From positions 1 through 64,000 of the forward strand of contig JALAGS010000083.1 of assembly GCA_022712315.1 (NCBI GenBank): 64,000 nucleotides of DNA. The letters are read 5' to 3'. This document shows, in pieces, positions 37,558 to 45,897 of the stretch (position 1 is the first letter of the stretch; every line of letters begins with the position of its first letter). The notes beneath the pieces are model-generated. The model was not told the DNA's origin, did no database searches, and saw only the letters and a program-made list of their open reading frames with translations. Source of the stretch: Sphingobacterium sp. (GTDB taxonomy: Bacteria > Bacteroidota > Bacteroidia > Sphingobacteriales > Sphingobacteriaceae). The translations under genes and the position numbers were made by a program.

Positions 37558-40143
37558 TTATTTATTTAGTTTTGTTTTGCTTATCAATTGGTATTGTCCC
37601 GGCAAAAGGCTCAGTTTCGACTGATTGGACCAGTTGAGCTCATTCCCCGTAAAATTATCTACCCAAATCCCCTGTAATGCCTGTGGCAGGGTCAATTCTG
37701 CACTTTCTACACCGAAATTCCCAAGTACCCCTACTTGTTGTCCATCCTTTTCCAGTACAAAATATTTAATCGCTTCTTTCATTGCCGAGGCAACAATTTT
37801 CCCGTCTTGAAAAATGTTATTTTTGGTTTTGAAACGGGTAAGTTTAGCATATGTATCAAAGAGTCTTTTGCGATCTTCTTGCTGCAGATAAGTCCATAAA
37901 AGCGGCTTTTCCCCGGTGCGCCCATTGTCGTCTATAGATACATCATAGCCATATTCACCAAATTGCCAGATCATCTTTGGTCCCGGCGAAGCCAATAAAA
38001 ATACAGCTGCCTGTTCCATGCGTTTCAAGGCCGTGCTCAGATTTTTGATGTTATAATTTCCCGATGAATTCCCATAATTCAGACATTTGAATAGCAGCCG
38101 CTGCTCATCGTGGCTTTCCATATAGGACACAAAAGAAGGCTGTGCCATTCCATGATTTGAGGCAAATAATCGTCCGAGATCCGATCCATTATTGGCATTC
38201 CACCCCATCGCTGCCTCATTGAAGACCGCATTCATGTTGTTCCATAGTAACATCCCTGATTGTGCAAGTTCGGCCTCCTCCTGATCACCGCCAAGATGTT
38301 CGAGAATGATATAACAGGAAGGATCTATGCTGTGGATATGTTGTTGATATTGTTTTAAAATTGCCACACGGGAAGCATCATAAGCATTCCAGGCACTAAG
38401 GTCATTGTCTGAAGTACCTGAATTTTTCTGCGTAAAACCTTTAGATAGGTCGAATCGGAAGCCATCAATTTTGTATTCCCGCATCCAATAGGTCAACACA
38501 TCTTTAACAAAAGTCTGCGTATAACTGCTTTCATGATTAAAGTCGAATCCAACATTAAATGGATGCTTGGCAACCGTGTTGAACCAAGGACTATTGCCAG
38601 CGACATTGCCCTGTTCAAAATAAAGTTGCACAAGCGGCGACTGACCAAATGCGTGATTAAAAACAACGTCCAGAATAACTGCAATACCATTTTGGTGGCA
38701 GGCATCGACATAGGCTTTCAAATCATTTTTCAAGCCATAATATTTATCCAGTGCACGATGAAAAGAAGGGTTATATCCCCAGGTCGAATTTCCCTCCGAT
38801 TCTTGTATAGGCATTAGCTCAACCGCATTGACTCCCAGTCTTTTTAAATAGGGCAAAGAATCTGTTAACGTGGTGTACTGATGCTGTTTGACAAAATCAC
38901 GGACTAAGAGTTCATAAATGACCAGATCACTTTGTGCGGGCTTATTAAATGAGGCTGTTTTCCATGAATAGGCCTTGGCTGGGAGATCCAATACCCCGAC
39001 TATACCCTGTGCAGCAGCAGGATAAGCGGGTACAGCCCCAGCAGTCAGCCCCAGCACCGCATCATTTTGTGGATCGAGGATCAGTTCAGCATAAGGGTCA
39101 GCGACATACAATCGACCGTCCACCAAAAACTGATATGTATATTTTTTAGAGAAATCCAGCAGCGATACAGTTATCCACCAGGTTTTGCCATCAGGCGTTT
39201 GGCTCATAGCATAGGCTGGCAATGCTTTATAGCCGTTAAAATCGCCTAGGAGGTAGACACTGTTTTTGAAGGGGGCAGTCAGCGCAAAGCTGACTTCACC
39301 TTTTTCTCTGTTTATTGTTGTTCCGTTCGGATTGATGCCTGTCGGGAGTGCAGCAATTGCAGGTTTTGATTCGACAAATAGCTGTGCGTTACTGGAATAT
39401 ACCGTGCCTCCAGATTCAAGACGAGCTTCAAGCTCATGCAAGCCACTGCTTTGTAAACTGACCGATTTTTCTAAAGATACCGCATTTGCGGCCTCCGCTA
39501 GCAATAAACCATTGTCCCAGATACTGATCTTTCCCGACTGGCTTCCCCTAACTTCAAGCTTCAGGGCCTGACCAACTACATATTTATCTTCGGCTGCCAT
39601 AGGGTTGGTAGGTTGCATGACAGGAGATATAAAGCGAATCGCTTGCGCATTACCCGCAACAAGCGGCAGGAATAAATCTGAATTATTTCGATTGCGCTGG
39701 ACGAGCGATCCATCTGCGTTGCGCACTAAAAGTGCCATCTGACCAAATTCATCCCCATTATTCAGGTTAAAGAATTTAGATGGCGTGAATTTAAATGTAT
39801 ATAGACCTGCTGAAACAAGCTTTAACTTATAGGCATTTTCATTCTTTGACCAATCTGTCACGACATGCTGCCAACTACCACCAGCTTTCGGTACTAATCC
39901 TGTATGCAGGTAAAGATCAGCAGAACTGCCTTTAAGAGCAGCATTCCCTTTTGAAAGATCAAATTGCAAGGTAATTTCCTTATCCCAATAGATAAATGGA
40001 GCAGAAAGATTCACCAGACCAGTTGCCTGCAGTTCGGTAACAGTCGGTTGCTCGGTATCCACGATGTCTTTCTTATTCGCACATGATGATAATAGGACAA
40101 TCATCCAGATACACCCTATTAAACGAGAGATATGCTTCCCCAT
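37558..40143 (-). CDS. surface GH13 alpha-amylase/pullulanase-type lipoprotein
   Basis: 861 residues with a lipoprotein signal (Cys21, VLLSSCANKK), so probably surface-anchored like SusG. An N-terminal unique beta region (~30-270) is followed by a CBM48/E-set-like domain (~280-365: VSFALTAPFKNSVYLLGDFNGY, in part). The GH13 barrel has YELLVRDF, LDVVFNH (491-497), GFRFDLSKGF with nucleophile Asp565, IILEHLGG with acid/base Glu615 and MESHDEQRL with Asp679. It would make the first cuts in starch outside the cell. It is the first gene of the maltodextrin operon; two palindromic operator candidates lie 32-150 bases upstream of its start. Confidence 0.92.
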   Translation of the reverse strand: MGKHISRLIGCIWMIVLLSSCANKKDIVDTEQPTVTELQATGLVNLSAPFIYWDKEITLQFDLSKGNAALKGSSADLYLHTGLVPKAGGSWQHVVTDWSKNENAYKLKLVSAGLYTFKFTPSKFFNLNNGDEFGQMALLVRNADGSLVQRNRNNSDLFLPLVAGNAQAIRFISPVMQPTNPMAAEDKYVVGQALKLEVRGSQSGKISIWDNGLLLAEAANAVSLEKSVSLQSSGLHELEARLESGGTVYSSNAQLFVESKPAIAALPTGINPNGTTINREKGEVSFALTAPFKNSVYLLGDFNGYKALPAYAMSQTPDGKTWWITVSLLDFSKKYTYQFLVDGRLYVADPYAELILDPQNDAVLGLTAGAVPAYPAAAQGIVGVLDLPAKAYSWKTASFNKPAQSDLVIYELLVRDFVKQHQYTTLTDSLPYLKRLGVNAVELMPIQESEGNSTWGYNPSFHRALDKYYGLKNDLKAYVDACHQNGIAVILDVVFNHAFGQSPLVQLYFEQGNVAGNSPWFNTVAKHPFNVGFDFNHESSYTQTFVKDVLTYWMREYKIDGFRFDLSKGFTQKNSGTSDNDLSAWNAYDASRVAILKQYQQHIHSIDPSCYIILEHLGGDQEEAELAQSGMLLWNNMNAVFNEAAMGWNANNGSDLGRLFASNHGMAQPSFVSYMESHDEQRLLFKCLNYGNSSGNYNIKNLSTALKRMEQAAVFLLASPGPKMIWQFGEYGYDVSIDDNGRTGEKPLLWTYLQQEDRKRLFDTYAKLTRFKTKNNIFQDGKIVASAMKEAIKYFVLEKDGQQVGVLGNFGVESAELTLPQALQGIWVDNFTGNELNWSNQSKLSLLPGQYQLISKTKLNK

Positions 40144-40174
40144 CGATAATTAGTTTTGGTTGGATCCTGACAAT

Positions 40175-40190
40175 GGGAACGTTCCCGAAA
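40175..40190. promoter_or_regulatory. LacI-type operator, promoter-proximal copy
   Basis: GGGAACGTTCCC at 40175-40186 is a perfect 12-bp palindrome followed by GAAA. It shares the core GGGAAYGTTCCCGAAA with the second site about 101 bases upstream. It lies 32 bases before the start of the GH13 lipoprotein gene, within its leader or promoter. The adjacent LacI-family regulator is the obvious candidate ligand. Confidence 0.75.
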
Positions 40191-40201
40191 TCAAGGTAAA
40201 A

Positions 40202-40224
40202 AGAAATCGCCTGTTGCGATTTTT
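40202..40224 (-). terminator. hairpin between the two operators
   Basis: AAATCGC (40204-40210) pairs with GCGATTT (40216-40222) around a 5-base loop. On the minus strand it is followed by CTTTTTACC. It could end the upstream LacI transcript or act as an attenuator before the GH13 operon. The T-run is short, so efficiency is uncertain. Confidence 0.5.
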
Positions 40225-40269
40225 CAGTTTTCCCTATCCAATAATTTTATACAAATTGATTATTTAAAT

Positions 40270-40293
40270 ACTTTCGGGAATGTTCCCGAAAGT
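40270..40293. promoter_or_regulatory. LacI-type operator, promoter-distal 24-bp palindrome
   Basis: Perfect inverted repeat: ACTTTCGGGAA (40270-40280), TG centre, TTCCCGAAAGT (40283-40293). Its core matches the site at 40175. Centre-to-centre distance is about 101 bp (9.6 helical turns), which would permit repression by looping. It lies 47 bases after the LacI gene stop. Confidence 0.8.
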
Positions 40294-40339
40294 AACCAAA
40301 GCTAAATAATGGGATTACAAAAAGCAAATATTTTTTTTC

Positions 40340-41350
40340 TTATTTGAGGCTAGATTTTTGAAAAATAAGCTGGGAATCAAGGTAAACCGAATTAGCAAAC
40401 TTACTATTATCTGGATCATCCATCTTATCCAATAGGTATTTTGTTACCAATTCGCCCATTTCATAGGCTGGTTGCTTCACAACACTGAGTGCTGGATCGA
40501 TCAGATCGGCAATATCCAAGCAAGAAAAACAAATGATTTTGAGATCTTCCGGAATACGGATAGCGAGCTGCTTGGCAACACGTATACTCGAAATAGCGAG
40601 ACGCTCGACCGAAGCAAAAATGGCATCAGGTTTTTCCTTTTCGATCAAAGCAGCGATATCAAGCATATTTTGTTCGGCGTCGTTGACTGTATCCAAGATC
40701 AGTTCCGGACGGATGGGTATCCCCACTTCTTTTAACGCTTTTTCGTAGCCGTCTTTACGCACCTTTCCAATAGAGATATTTGGGTTGATGGCAAGATAAG
40801 CAATACGCTTACAAGCGTTATCGATCAAATGTTTTGTTGCCAGATAAGCCGAATCAAAGTCATTACCCGTGACATAACCGCCTTGCCAGTCGTCATATGC
40901 ACGGTCAAAAAACATAACCGGGATGCCGCGTTCTGCCAAAAGTTGCAAATGGGTATGGTCCTTTCCTTCACCGGAAGCCGAAATAATCACACCATCCACA
41001 CGTCCGTTGGCCAGCGATCGCACGATGGAAGCTTCGTTTTGTACCTGATGATCCGTCACATAAATCAAGGTATGATAGCCTTTGGAGCGCGCCACAGCCT
41101 CGATACCTTTAATTGCTTGGGAGAAAAACTTATTGCCAAATTCGGGAATAATAATCGCGATGGTCAGGCTTTTATTTGCTTTCAGGCTACTGGCATAGAC
41201 ATTGGGAGAAAAACCGATTTCCTCGGCCATAGCCAAAATCCGAGCCTTGGTAGCGGGATTAATATCCACATTATCCCGAAATGCACGGGAAACGGTCGAT
41301 TTTGACAAGCCTAATTTTTTGGCCAGATCTACTATTGTTAATTGCGACAT
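40340..41350 (-). CDS. LacI-family transcriptional regulator of the maltodextrin locus
   Basis: 336 residues. The N-terminal LacI helix-turn-helix (TIVDLAKKLGLSKSTVSRAF) and hinge (IGFSPNVYASSLKANKS) are followed by a periplasmic-binding-like effector domain with IAIIIPEFGNKFFSQAIKGIE (in part), GRVDGVIISASGE, YVTGNDFDSAYLATKHLID and CFSCLDIADLIDPALSVVKQP. It is cytoplasmic. The gene is co-directional with and directly upstream of the operon; two matching palindromes fill the gap. Related regulators of Bacteroidota maltose loci respond to maltose-type sugars, so that effector is inferred. Confidence 0.93.
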   Translation of the reverse strand: MSQLTIVDLAKKLGLSKSTVSRAFRDNVDINPATKARILAMAEEIGFSPNVYASSLKANKSLTIAIIIPEFGNKFFSQAIKGIEAVARSKGYHTLIYVTDHQVQNEASIVRSLANGRVDGVIISASGEGKDHTHLQLLAERGIPVMFFDRAYDDWQGGYVTGNDFDSAYLATKHLIDNACKRIAYLAINPNISIGKVRKDGYEKALKEVGIPIRPELILDTVNDAEQNMLDIAALIEKEKPDAIFASVERLAISSIRVAKQLAIRIPEDLKIICFSCLDIADLIDPALSVVKQPAYEMGELVTKYLLDKMDDPDNSKFANSVYLDSQLIFQKSSLK

Positions 41351-41566
41351 ATCAAAATTCCCTTTGCTTTTTGTCTATAATAATTGTTGGATACAAATAA
41401 AGCAATTATCTCTCCAGAATAGCAAATTTTCTTTTGTTCTCCTTGTCATTGATCAGCTAGTCATACGTTTCTTTTCCATACAACAAGAAAGTAAATATAG
41501 AATCAACTAGACGAATACAGGTCTACCCAGTTGTAGAACAACTGATCAATAAACTCAATAAACAAA

Positions 41567-41598
41567 ACAGGCCTAACAAAAAATCTTGTCAGGCCTGT
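41567..41598 (-). terminator. terminator behind the Gfo/Idh gene
   Basis: ACAGGCCT (41567-41574) pairs with AGGCCTGT (41591-41598); ACAA and TTGT add four more pairs beyond one mismatch. On the minus strand the stem is followed by TTTGTTTATTG. It lies 22 bases after the oxidoreductase stop and closes the fucosidase operon. Confidence 0.75.
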
Positions 41599-41619
41599 AT
41601 CGAAAACTAGTCTTAAAGA

Positions 41620-42903
41620 CTAAAATTTTCTAAAATCCCATTCCCCGCGATAAGGACGACTGCGCAGGAGATTGGCGTATTCATTGTCAAACTGTTCTTT
41701 CTGTGGATTCCATTTTAAATCTTTCTGAAGTTCATACGCGATATTAACCGCATTGCATACAGAGCTCGTCCGGTGACCTATCTCTACATCGCAAATTGGT
41801 TTACTTCTCTTTTTTATAGCCTCGACCCAATCTTGATAGTGGTTATCGCTGTAATACAGTCGACGATCTGCAGATGTTAATTTAAGATTGGCCAAATTTT
41901 CGGGATTCGAACGGATAAATTCCCGGCTCACTTCAATTTTGCCTTTTTCACCTATAAATTGAATCGCATTATGTACCCCCCATTGCGTATGGTTCACCCG
42001 AACACCATTGGCATAGCTAAAGGAGAGCCCACTATTGCTATTCGCTGCTTTAGGCGGGTTGAACGCTACCGGGCCAGATTCATCCATGCCCAGTGCCCAT
42101 TGGACGATGTCAAACATATGTGCTCCCCAATCCGTAATATAACCACCGCCGAAATCACGGTAACCGCGCCACCATGCCCATTTATCATCTTCGATGGGTG
42201 GACTTAAAATCGGATTGTAGCCACGATAAGGCGATGGGCCTACCCACATATCCCAGTCGAGATAATCCGGAGCAGGCATGGAAGGGAGGTCACATTGTTT
42301 GACCGGTTCACCAACTGATACGTTGATCTCCTTGATCTTACCGATATAACCATTGAGGACCAATTCTGCAGCCTGCCTAAAATTATAGGAAGAACGCTGC
42401 ATGCTTCCCGTCTGAAACACACGTTTGTATTTTCGCGTCGCATCGACCATTGCTCGTCCTTCGGCAATCGTCAGTGCGAGTGGTTTCTCACAATAGATAT
42501 CTTTGCCTGCTTTAGCCGCATCAACAGCAACTTGCGCATGCCAATGATCTGGGGTAGCAATCACGACCGCATCAATATCCTTCCTTTCCAATAGTTCGCG
42601 ATAATGGTGATAAGATTTGATATCGGTCTGTGCTTTTGATAATTCCGTCTGCTTTTTTGCTGTCGCAGCAATAAACGCAGCTAATTTTCTACTATCTACA
42701 TCACATGCGGCCAAACTTGCTATTTCCTTACAACGATTAAGGCCATTCATTAAGGTATAGGATTGTTTACCAACACCAATAAAACCGAGATTTATGCGGT
42801 CACTTGGTGCCAGAAATCCATTTCCACCCAATACAGCTCGGGGGACGATTGTAAATGCCAGGGATGATACAATTCCTTTTGCAATAAATTCTCTTCTTTT
42901 CAT
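41620..42903 (-). CDS. Gfo/Idh/MocA family oxidoreductase, probably Tat-exported
   Basis: 427 residues. The N-terminus (MKRREFIAKG then a mild hydrophobic stretch) looks like a twin-arginine signal, which would export a folded, cofactor-loaded protein. A Rossmann domain with GFIGVGKQS, DVDSRKLAAF, VVIATPDHWHAQ and the family motif CEKPLAL is followed by the C-terminal Gfo/Idh domain with GGGYITDWGAHMFDIVQWALG. Family members oxidise or epimerise sugars with NAD(P), and some exported ones are NAD-dependent glycosidases; the GH109-specific motifs are not evident. It is the last gene of the fucosidase locus, so a sugar substrate from that glycan is likely. Confidence 0.85.
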   Translation of the reverse strand: MKRREFIAKGIVSSLAFTIVPRAVLGGNGFLAPSDRINLGFIGVGKQSYTLMNGLNRCKEIASLAACDVDSRKLAAFIAATAKKQTELSKAQTDIKSYHHYRELLERKDIDAVVIATPDHWHAQVAVDAAKAGKDIYCEKPLALTIAEGRAMVDATRKYKRVFQTGSMQRSSYNFRQAAELVLNGYIGKIKEINVSVGEPVKQCDLPSMPAPDYLDWDMWVGPSPYRGYNPILSPPIEDDKWAWWRGYRDFGGGYITDWGAHMFDIVQWALGMDESGPVAFNPPKAANSNSGLSFSYANGVRVNHTQWGVHNAIQFIGEKGKIEVSREFIRSNPENLANLKLTSADRRLYYSDNHYQDWVEAIKKRSKPICDVEIGHRTSSVCNAVNIAYELQKDLKWNPQKEQFDNEYANLLRSRPYRGEWDFRKF

Positions 42904-43007
42904 TCTTTACGGTTATAATTTAATTTCTGCTGTCTTTACAGACTCATGTCTATTGGCAGCAAATGGTTTATATATAAATAATTTGTTCAGGGTTTCTTAA
43001 AGATAGT

Positions 43008-44852
43008 TTATTCTTGAATCGGAACAAGGGTAACCGACGCTATTTCTGGCAAAGCTTCACCATCAATCGCTGTAGCCTGCAGCAGCACTTTCGTACTTGG
43101 CTCTCCGATCACTTGCTGTGACACTTCTATTGTTCCCATGGTCGCTTCCTTAAATGCTGTTCCATTTTCATTGATAAAGGCGAAAGGAATCTTTTGTCCA
43201 AGAGCCGTCAGCAAAATTTTCCCCTGATGTTTAGGATTAGGTAAATAATTAATGAGTACACGGTATTTACCCGGTTTCTGAATTTTGATATCCCAAAATG
43301 TTTTATCCGCAAGATCCTTCCATTGGCCAATGGCATTTGGACGATTGGGGTCATGGGTATGTGCCCCAATAATTTTCAGCCCTTTTCCCTCCTGCAACTT
43401 TGCATTATTTGCGTTCATCACGATACGCCCGTCTGCCTGTGTCTGTGTTAGGCTTTCCTCGACAATTGGCTTTCCCTGTATCTCAACAACAATAACTTTA
43501 GGTCCTTTGCCTTTATCGAACGTATCGATGGGAATTATGGGTTTTCCATTGTCCAGACCGGGTTTTAATTTCGTTTTCGGCGATGCCAGAGCATAAACAG
43601 CTGTAATGTTATTTTTTATCGGAAGATCTATTTTTCCACTGGCAGGGCGGTCAAAGACGTGCAGGTATAATTTACCGTTCTTTTGGGTACAATAGCCCCA
43701 GTCCAATGTCTGAAAAGGGCTAGCCGTTGTTCCATATATTGCTTCACTGTTGATCTTCATCCAATCGCCGATCTGTTCCATAATACGTATTGCCGGTTCG
43801 GGGATCGCTCCATCGCCATCCGGTCCGACATTTAACAGAAAATTGCCACCTTTACTTACCGTTTCCACAAACAATTGCATGATCTTAGGGAAGCTTTTCC
43901 AATTTTGATCATGGGCACTGTATCCATAGCTCTCATTCATAGTATGGCTCACCTCCCAGTACATCCCAGGTAGACCTGTCGGTGGAATATATTTCTCGGG
44001 GGTTCCGATATCGCCATTTTTATTTTCGAGTCCATTCCAGAATCGATTGTTGATAATAATATTCGGTTGCCACTTGATCAGATCTGTCAAAATATGTTTG
44101 GTCCCCCATGCTTCGCCCTCGTGCTGTTTGCTACTGAAATCTGGCCATAACATGTCCAGCCGCCCGTAATTTTGTGCAAGCTCTTTAATTTGGCCATAGA
44201 GATAGGCTTTATAGTGTTCATGATCTGGCTGGTGATTATCCACATTCGGATTCAACTGAAAGGCTTCATAAGAATCAGGATGTTGCCAATCCAGGAGCGA
44301 ATAATAAGCGCCTACTTTCATGCCTTCCCGACGGAAAGCATCCATAATTTCGTGGTAAAGATCCCGACCTTTTGGGGATAAATTTGCTGTGCCCGTTACT
44401 TCATTTTTCAGCGCATAGGGTTGCTGACTATTAAATAAGCTAAAACCTTCATGATGTCGCGAAGTCAGTACCATATACCGCATTCCTGTTTTTTTTGCGA
44501 GCCGGGCCCAGGACTTCGGATCGAAAGAACGTAACGTAAATTTTGGTTTCAAAACCTCCGCGTATTTCTGACTGGGAATCTTTCCCCAGGTCTGAATCCA
44601 TTCGGCATAATGCTGTGGATATTGTTTTCCTTCAAAAGAACCTCCGGCAGCACTGTAAAGTCCCCAGTGAATAAAGAGTCCAAAGCGGGCTTCCTTAAAC
44701 CATTCCATCCGTTTATCCTGTGTCTCCTGCCAGCCAGCCACTCCTTCATAGGGTAGCGACTTGGTCTGTGAAATAGCAACATCGGTCATGCACAGCAACA
44801 TTCCCACTGCGGCTGCGCATTTCCATTTAAAAAAATTGGTCTTCATCGTCAT
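43008..44852 (-). CDS. GH29 alpha-L-fucosidase
   Basis: 614 residues; signal peptide ending near AISQ (29). GH29 motifs: FKEARFGLFIHWGLYS (53-67), SRHHEGFSLF (131-140), GAYYSLLDW and LDMLWPDFS with the presumed nucleophile Asp238. A C-terminal beta domain (~370-610) follows the barrel. Acid/base identity in GH29 varies and was not assigned. It removes alpha-linked fucose (or a similar sugar), probably in the periplasm. It lies 104 bases upstream of the Gfo/Idh gene and 50 bases after the SGNH gene. Its sequence differs clearly from the GH29 module in the fusion two genes away, so the two probably cut different linkages. Confidence 0.92.
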   Translation of the reverse strand: MTMKTNFFKWKCAAAVGMLLCMTDVAISQTKSLPYEGVAGWQETQDKRMEWFKEARFGLFIHWGLYSAAGGSFEGKQYPQHYAEWIQTWGKIPSQKYAEVLKPKFTLRSFDPKSWARLAKKTGMRYMVLTSRHHEGFSLFNSQQPYALKNEVTGTANLSPKGRDLYHEIMDAFRREGMKVGAYYSLLDWQHPDSYEAFQLNPNVDNHQPDHEHYKAYLYGQIKELAQNYGRLDMLWPDFSSKQHEGEAWGTKHILTDLIKWQPNIIINNRFWNGLENKNGDIGTPEKYIPPTGLPGMYWEVSHTMNESYGYSAHDQNWKSFPKIMQLFVETVSKGGNFLLNVGPDGDGAIPEPAIRIMEQIGDWMKINSEAIYGTTASPFQTLDWGYCTQKNGKLYLHVFDRPASGKIDLPIKNNITAVYALASPKTKLKPGLDNGKPIIPIDTFDKGKGPKVIVVEIQGKPIVEESLTQTQADGRIVMNANNAKLQEGKGLKIIGAHTHDPNRPNAIGQWKDLADKTFWDIKIQKPGKYRVLINYLPNPKHQGKILLTALGQKIPFAFINENGTAFKEATMGTIEVSQQVIGEPSTKVLLQATAIDGEALPEIASVTLVPIQE

Positions 44853-44902
44853 ATAGTTTTATACATAAAAGTTCATTGGTAATCATCATTAAACACAGGT
44901 TA

Positions 44903-45868
44903 TCAGAAACCTAAGTTGTTTATTTCTTCCTGCATAACATCATAAGACTTTAGTGCATCCTCCAGTGGAACGCCCTTGGCTAATCCGGGTCGTTTATGTC
45001 CGGTAAAAGTAAGCCATGTGTCTTTCATGATCGTCTGCCTTTTGAAGACAAGTGCATATAACTGGCGAAGTTTTGGTTTATCGCGCAAATTGTCTTCCCA
45101 AGTGCTTTCAATCGAAAAGTCCGGTATCAGGTGCTTAACAATTTCCCTTGCCATGAGCCAGTGGCCCAACTCGCCGGGATGAACACCATCTGCCGCGAGC
45201 CTAAATTGAGGATCTTTCTTGATGCCGGCCTCCAAATACTGACGCATCGGAAAATGTAAATCGATCACTTCCCAGTAGTGTTCTTTTGCATAGGCAATCA
45301 ACCATTCGGCATAGCGGTCCAGCACCTTATTATATCCATTGAGCCGGAGTTTCAAATCATCCTGGACAGGTGGAGTCATCCAAATGATACGTTTGACGCC
45401 CTGATCTGCAAGTCGTTTTTGCAGGCGTATAATTCCATTTTTGTAGGCTTCAAAGCGGGTGGAATCAAAAGGCAGATAGATTCCGTCGTTCATACCATAA
45501 CAGATGAAAACAACCTCAGGATTGATTTTATCGAGTACATTATCCAAACGATCAAAGAGACAAGGGCGTGGAAATTTTCCCTCCGCATGATTCGGCTCAC
45601 TCAGTCCAGATACGGTCTCACTTGGTAGCCCCGAGTCAATAAATTGAGGTTTCTTTTTCGGATGACTGCTCAGGAACAAACTTTCGGTCATGGCGACATA
45701 TTGCCCTGCATAGGTAATACTATTTCCCAGAAAAAGAACCTTCTGTCCTTCGTTCCAAGCAAATTGATTATCCTGTTTTTGTCCTACAGCTTGTACATAC
45801 CATACACTTAAGCAGAAGAGCAGCGACAAAACGCGCATTTTTTTTGGAGTTAATAATAGATTCAACAT
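44903..45868 (-). CDS. SGNH/GDSL-type hydrolase (probable carbohydrate esterase)
   Basis: About 321 residues with a signal peptide ending near AVGQ. SGNH blocks are clear: LFLGNSITYAG (block I, nucleophile Ser), GLPSETVSGL (block II Gly), ICYGMNDGIY (block III, Gly/Asn) and AADGVHPGELGH (block V, Asp/His). It probably removes acetyl or other acyl groups from the target glycan, which fits a lyase/fucosidase locus. The longest frame begins with TTG; I use ATG at 45868, and ATG at 45838 (MRVLSLLFCLS) would give an even more typical signal peptide. It begins about 30 bases after the GH88-GH29 stop. Confidence 0.85.
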   Translation of the reverse strand: MLNLLLTPKKMRVLSLLFCLSVWYVQAVGQKQDNQFAWNEGQKVLFLGNSITYAGQYVAMTESLFLSSHPKKKPQFIDSGLPSETVSGLSEPNHAEGKFPRPCLFDRLDNVLDKINPEVVFICYGMNDGIYLPFDSTRFEAYKNGIIRLQKRLADQGVKRIIWMTPPVQDDLKLRLNGYNKVLDRYAEWLIAYAKEHYWEVIDLHFPMRQYLEAGIKKDPQFRLAADGVHPGELGHWLMAREIVKHLIPDFSIESTWEDNLRDKPKLRQLYALVFKRQTIMKDTWLTFTGHKRPGLAKGVPLEDALKSYDVMQEEINNLGF

Positions 45869-45897
45869 CGTTATAATTGATACAGCCAATATTCGAA

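Noticed and set aside
40829..41305. 158-codon plus-strand frame
   Set aside because: Antisense shadow of the LacI-family regulator gene.
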